From: DATBLE01 sp036555585
GTDB taxonomy: Bacteria > Actinomycetota > Thermoleophilia > Gaiellales > Gaiellaceae
DNA length: 64,000 nt
NCBI GenBank assembly: GCA_036555585.1
Contig: DATBLE010000002.1
Coordinates: forward strand, 227,099 to 291,098
Reading direction: 5' to 3'
Shown: piece by piece, positions 63,941 through 64,000 of the stretch
Layout: the number at the start of each line of letters is the position of its first letter
Position numbering within the stretch: position 1 is the stretch's first letter
The notes under the pieces: model-generated
The model's input: only the letters and a program-made list of their open reading frames with translations
Database searches by the model: none
What the model was told of the DNA's origin: nothing
Position numbers and translations under genes: made by a program

Positions 63941-64000
63941 ATGTTGTACGTCGGTTTGGACCTGAGTCGCAAGCGTCTGGACTGGCTCGCTCTTGACGAG
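63941..64000 (+). CDS. IS110-family transposase, N-terminal fragment at window edge
   Basis: The frame opens at ATG 63941 with GAAGGGAGG (63925-63933) seven bases upstream, and runs off the right edge after 20 codons (MLYVGLDLSRKRLDW then LALDE). This is the RuvC-like DEDD motif opening of IS110 transposases, with the first catalytic aspartate in GLDLSRK. The rest of the DEDD domain and the C-terminal serine domain lie outside. Family assignment rests on these 20 residues and the typical non-coding leader. Confidence 0.75.
   Translation, partial: MLYVGLDLSRKRLDWLALDE

Larger units (their letters stand above)
63728..64000 (+). mobile_element. IS110-family insertion sequence, left part only
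   Basis: The window ends in an IS110-type element: non-coding left region and the first 20 codons of its transposase. The true left boundary is unknown because these elements lack inverted ends, so the coordinate given is simply the end of the preceding gene. The right end and insertion site lie beyond the window. Confidence 0.6.

Noticed and set aside
1..64000. CRISPR arrays, rRNA genes, prophage or toxin-antitoxin loci
   Set aside because: No regularly spaced repeats, rRNA signature, phage structural genes or small toxin pairs could be seen on either strand.

Overview
The window is very GC-rich bacterial DNA with short intergenic gaps, many GTG/TTG starts and 4-base stop/start overlaps. 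The gene content points to an actinobacterium, and my best inference is a soil lineage such as the class Thermoleophilia. It includes a complete 14-gene nuo operon, FprA-type ferredoxin reductase, class E sortase, Ser/Thr kinase, an MprAB/HtrA-like stress module and a CcmABCD haem-export set. No rRNA marker is present, so the taxonomy is not proven.

Layout. 1-5.9 kb (minus strand): a secreted M6 metalloprotease cut by the left edge, fumarase, a zinc-ribbon protein, ferredoxin-NADP reductase and an A-type Fe-S carrier. 6.1-20.1 kb (plus strand): nuoA to nuoN in canonical order, encoding proton-pumping complex I. Four of its gene junctions (D/E, F/G, I/J, L/M) carry palindromic repeats. 20.1-32 kb: assorted housekeeping and conserved unknown genes, including UPF0173, DUF1028, cupin-TPR, Mrp, an ABC pair, DUF72, inositol phosphatase, DUF1015, an HD-domain nuclease-like protein, an EamA transporter and a degenerate YchF-like protein. 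32-44 kb: methylmalonyl-CoA epimerase, a one-membrane-pass FtsH, an NAD-salvage pair (amidase and nicotinate phosphoribosyltransferase), M20 peptidase, tryptophan 2,3-dioxygenase, RarA, arginase, a lone receiver protein and tRNA-Phe.

44.5-57.5 kb is one long minus-strand run. Read in transcription order it is response regulator, histidine kinase, HtrA protease, trehalose-phosphate synthase, moaC, mog, a menaquinone-type prenyltransferase, ccmA-ccmB-ccmC-ccmD, hemX, hemA, hemC, hemD and a SAM hydrolase, followed by the tRNA. It joins haem synthesis, haem export for cytochrome c, quinone tailing and molybdenum cofactor synthesis, which are all parts of a respiratory chain that complex I would feed. 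57.5-64 kb: a membrane M28-like protein, class E sortase, MoeA, a Ser/Thr kinase with a Thr-rich outer tail, a family 2 glycosyltransferase, and the first 20 codons of an IS110-family transposase preceded by its non-coding left end.

The most unusual signals are these. A dispersed GGGACAG...CTGTCCC palindrome family lies at nuo junctions and, in frame, inside a coding sequence. A 62-bp repeat sits just upstream of the start codons of nuoE and mog. In three gene pairs the downstream gene appears to begin with CTG overlapping the upstream stop (CTGA). The YchF-like protein has lost its P-loop lysine. Two inverted copies of one palindrome flank the tRNA. The IS110 left end may encode a bridge RNA. 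No CRISPR array, rRNA gene or phage region was seen, and no stretch over 300 bases lacks a gene.
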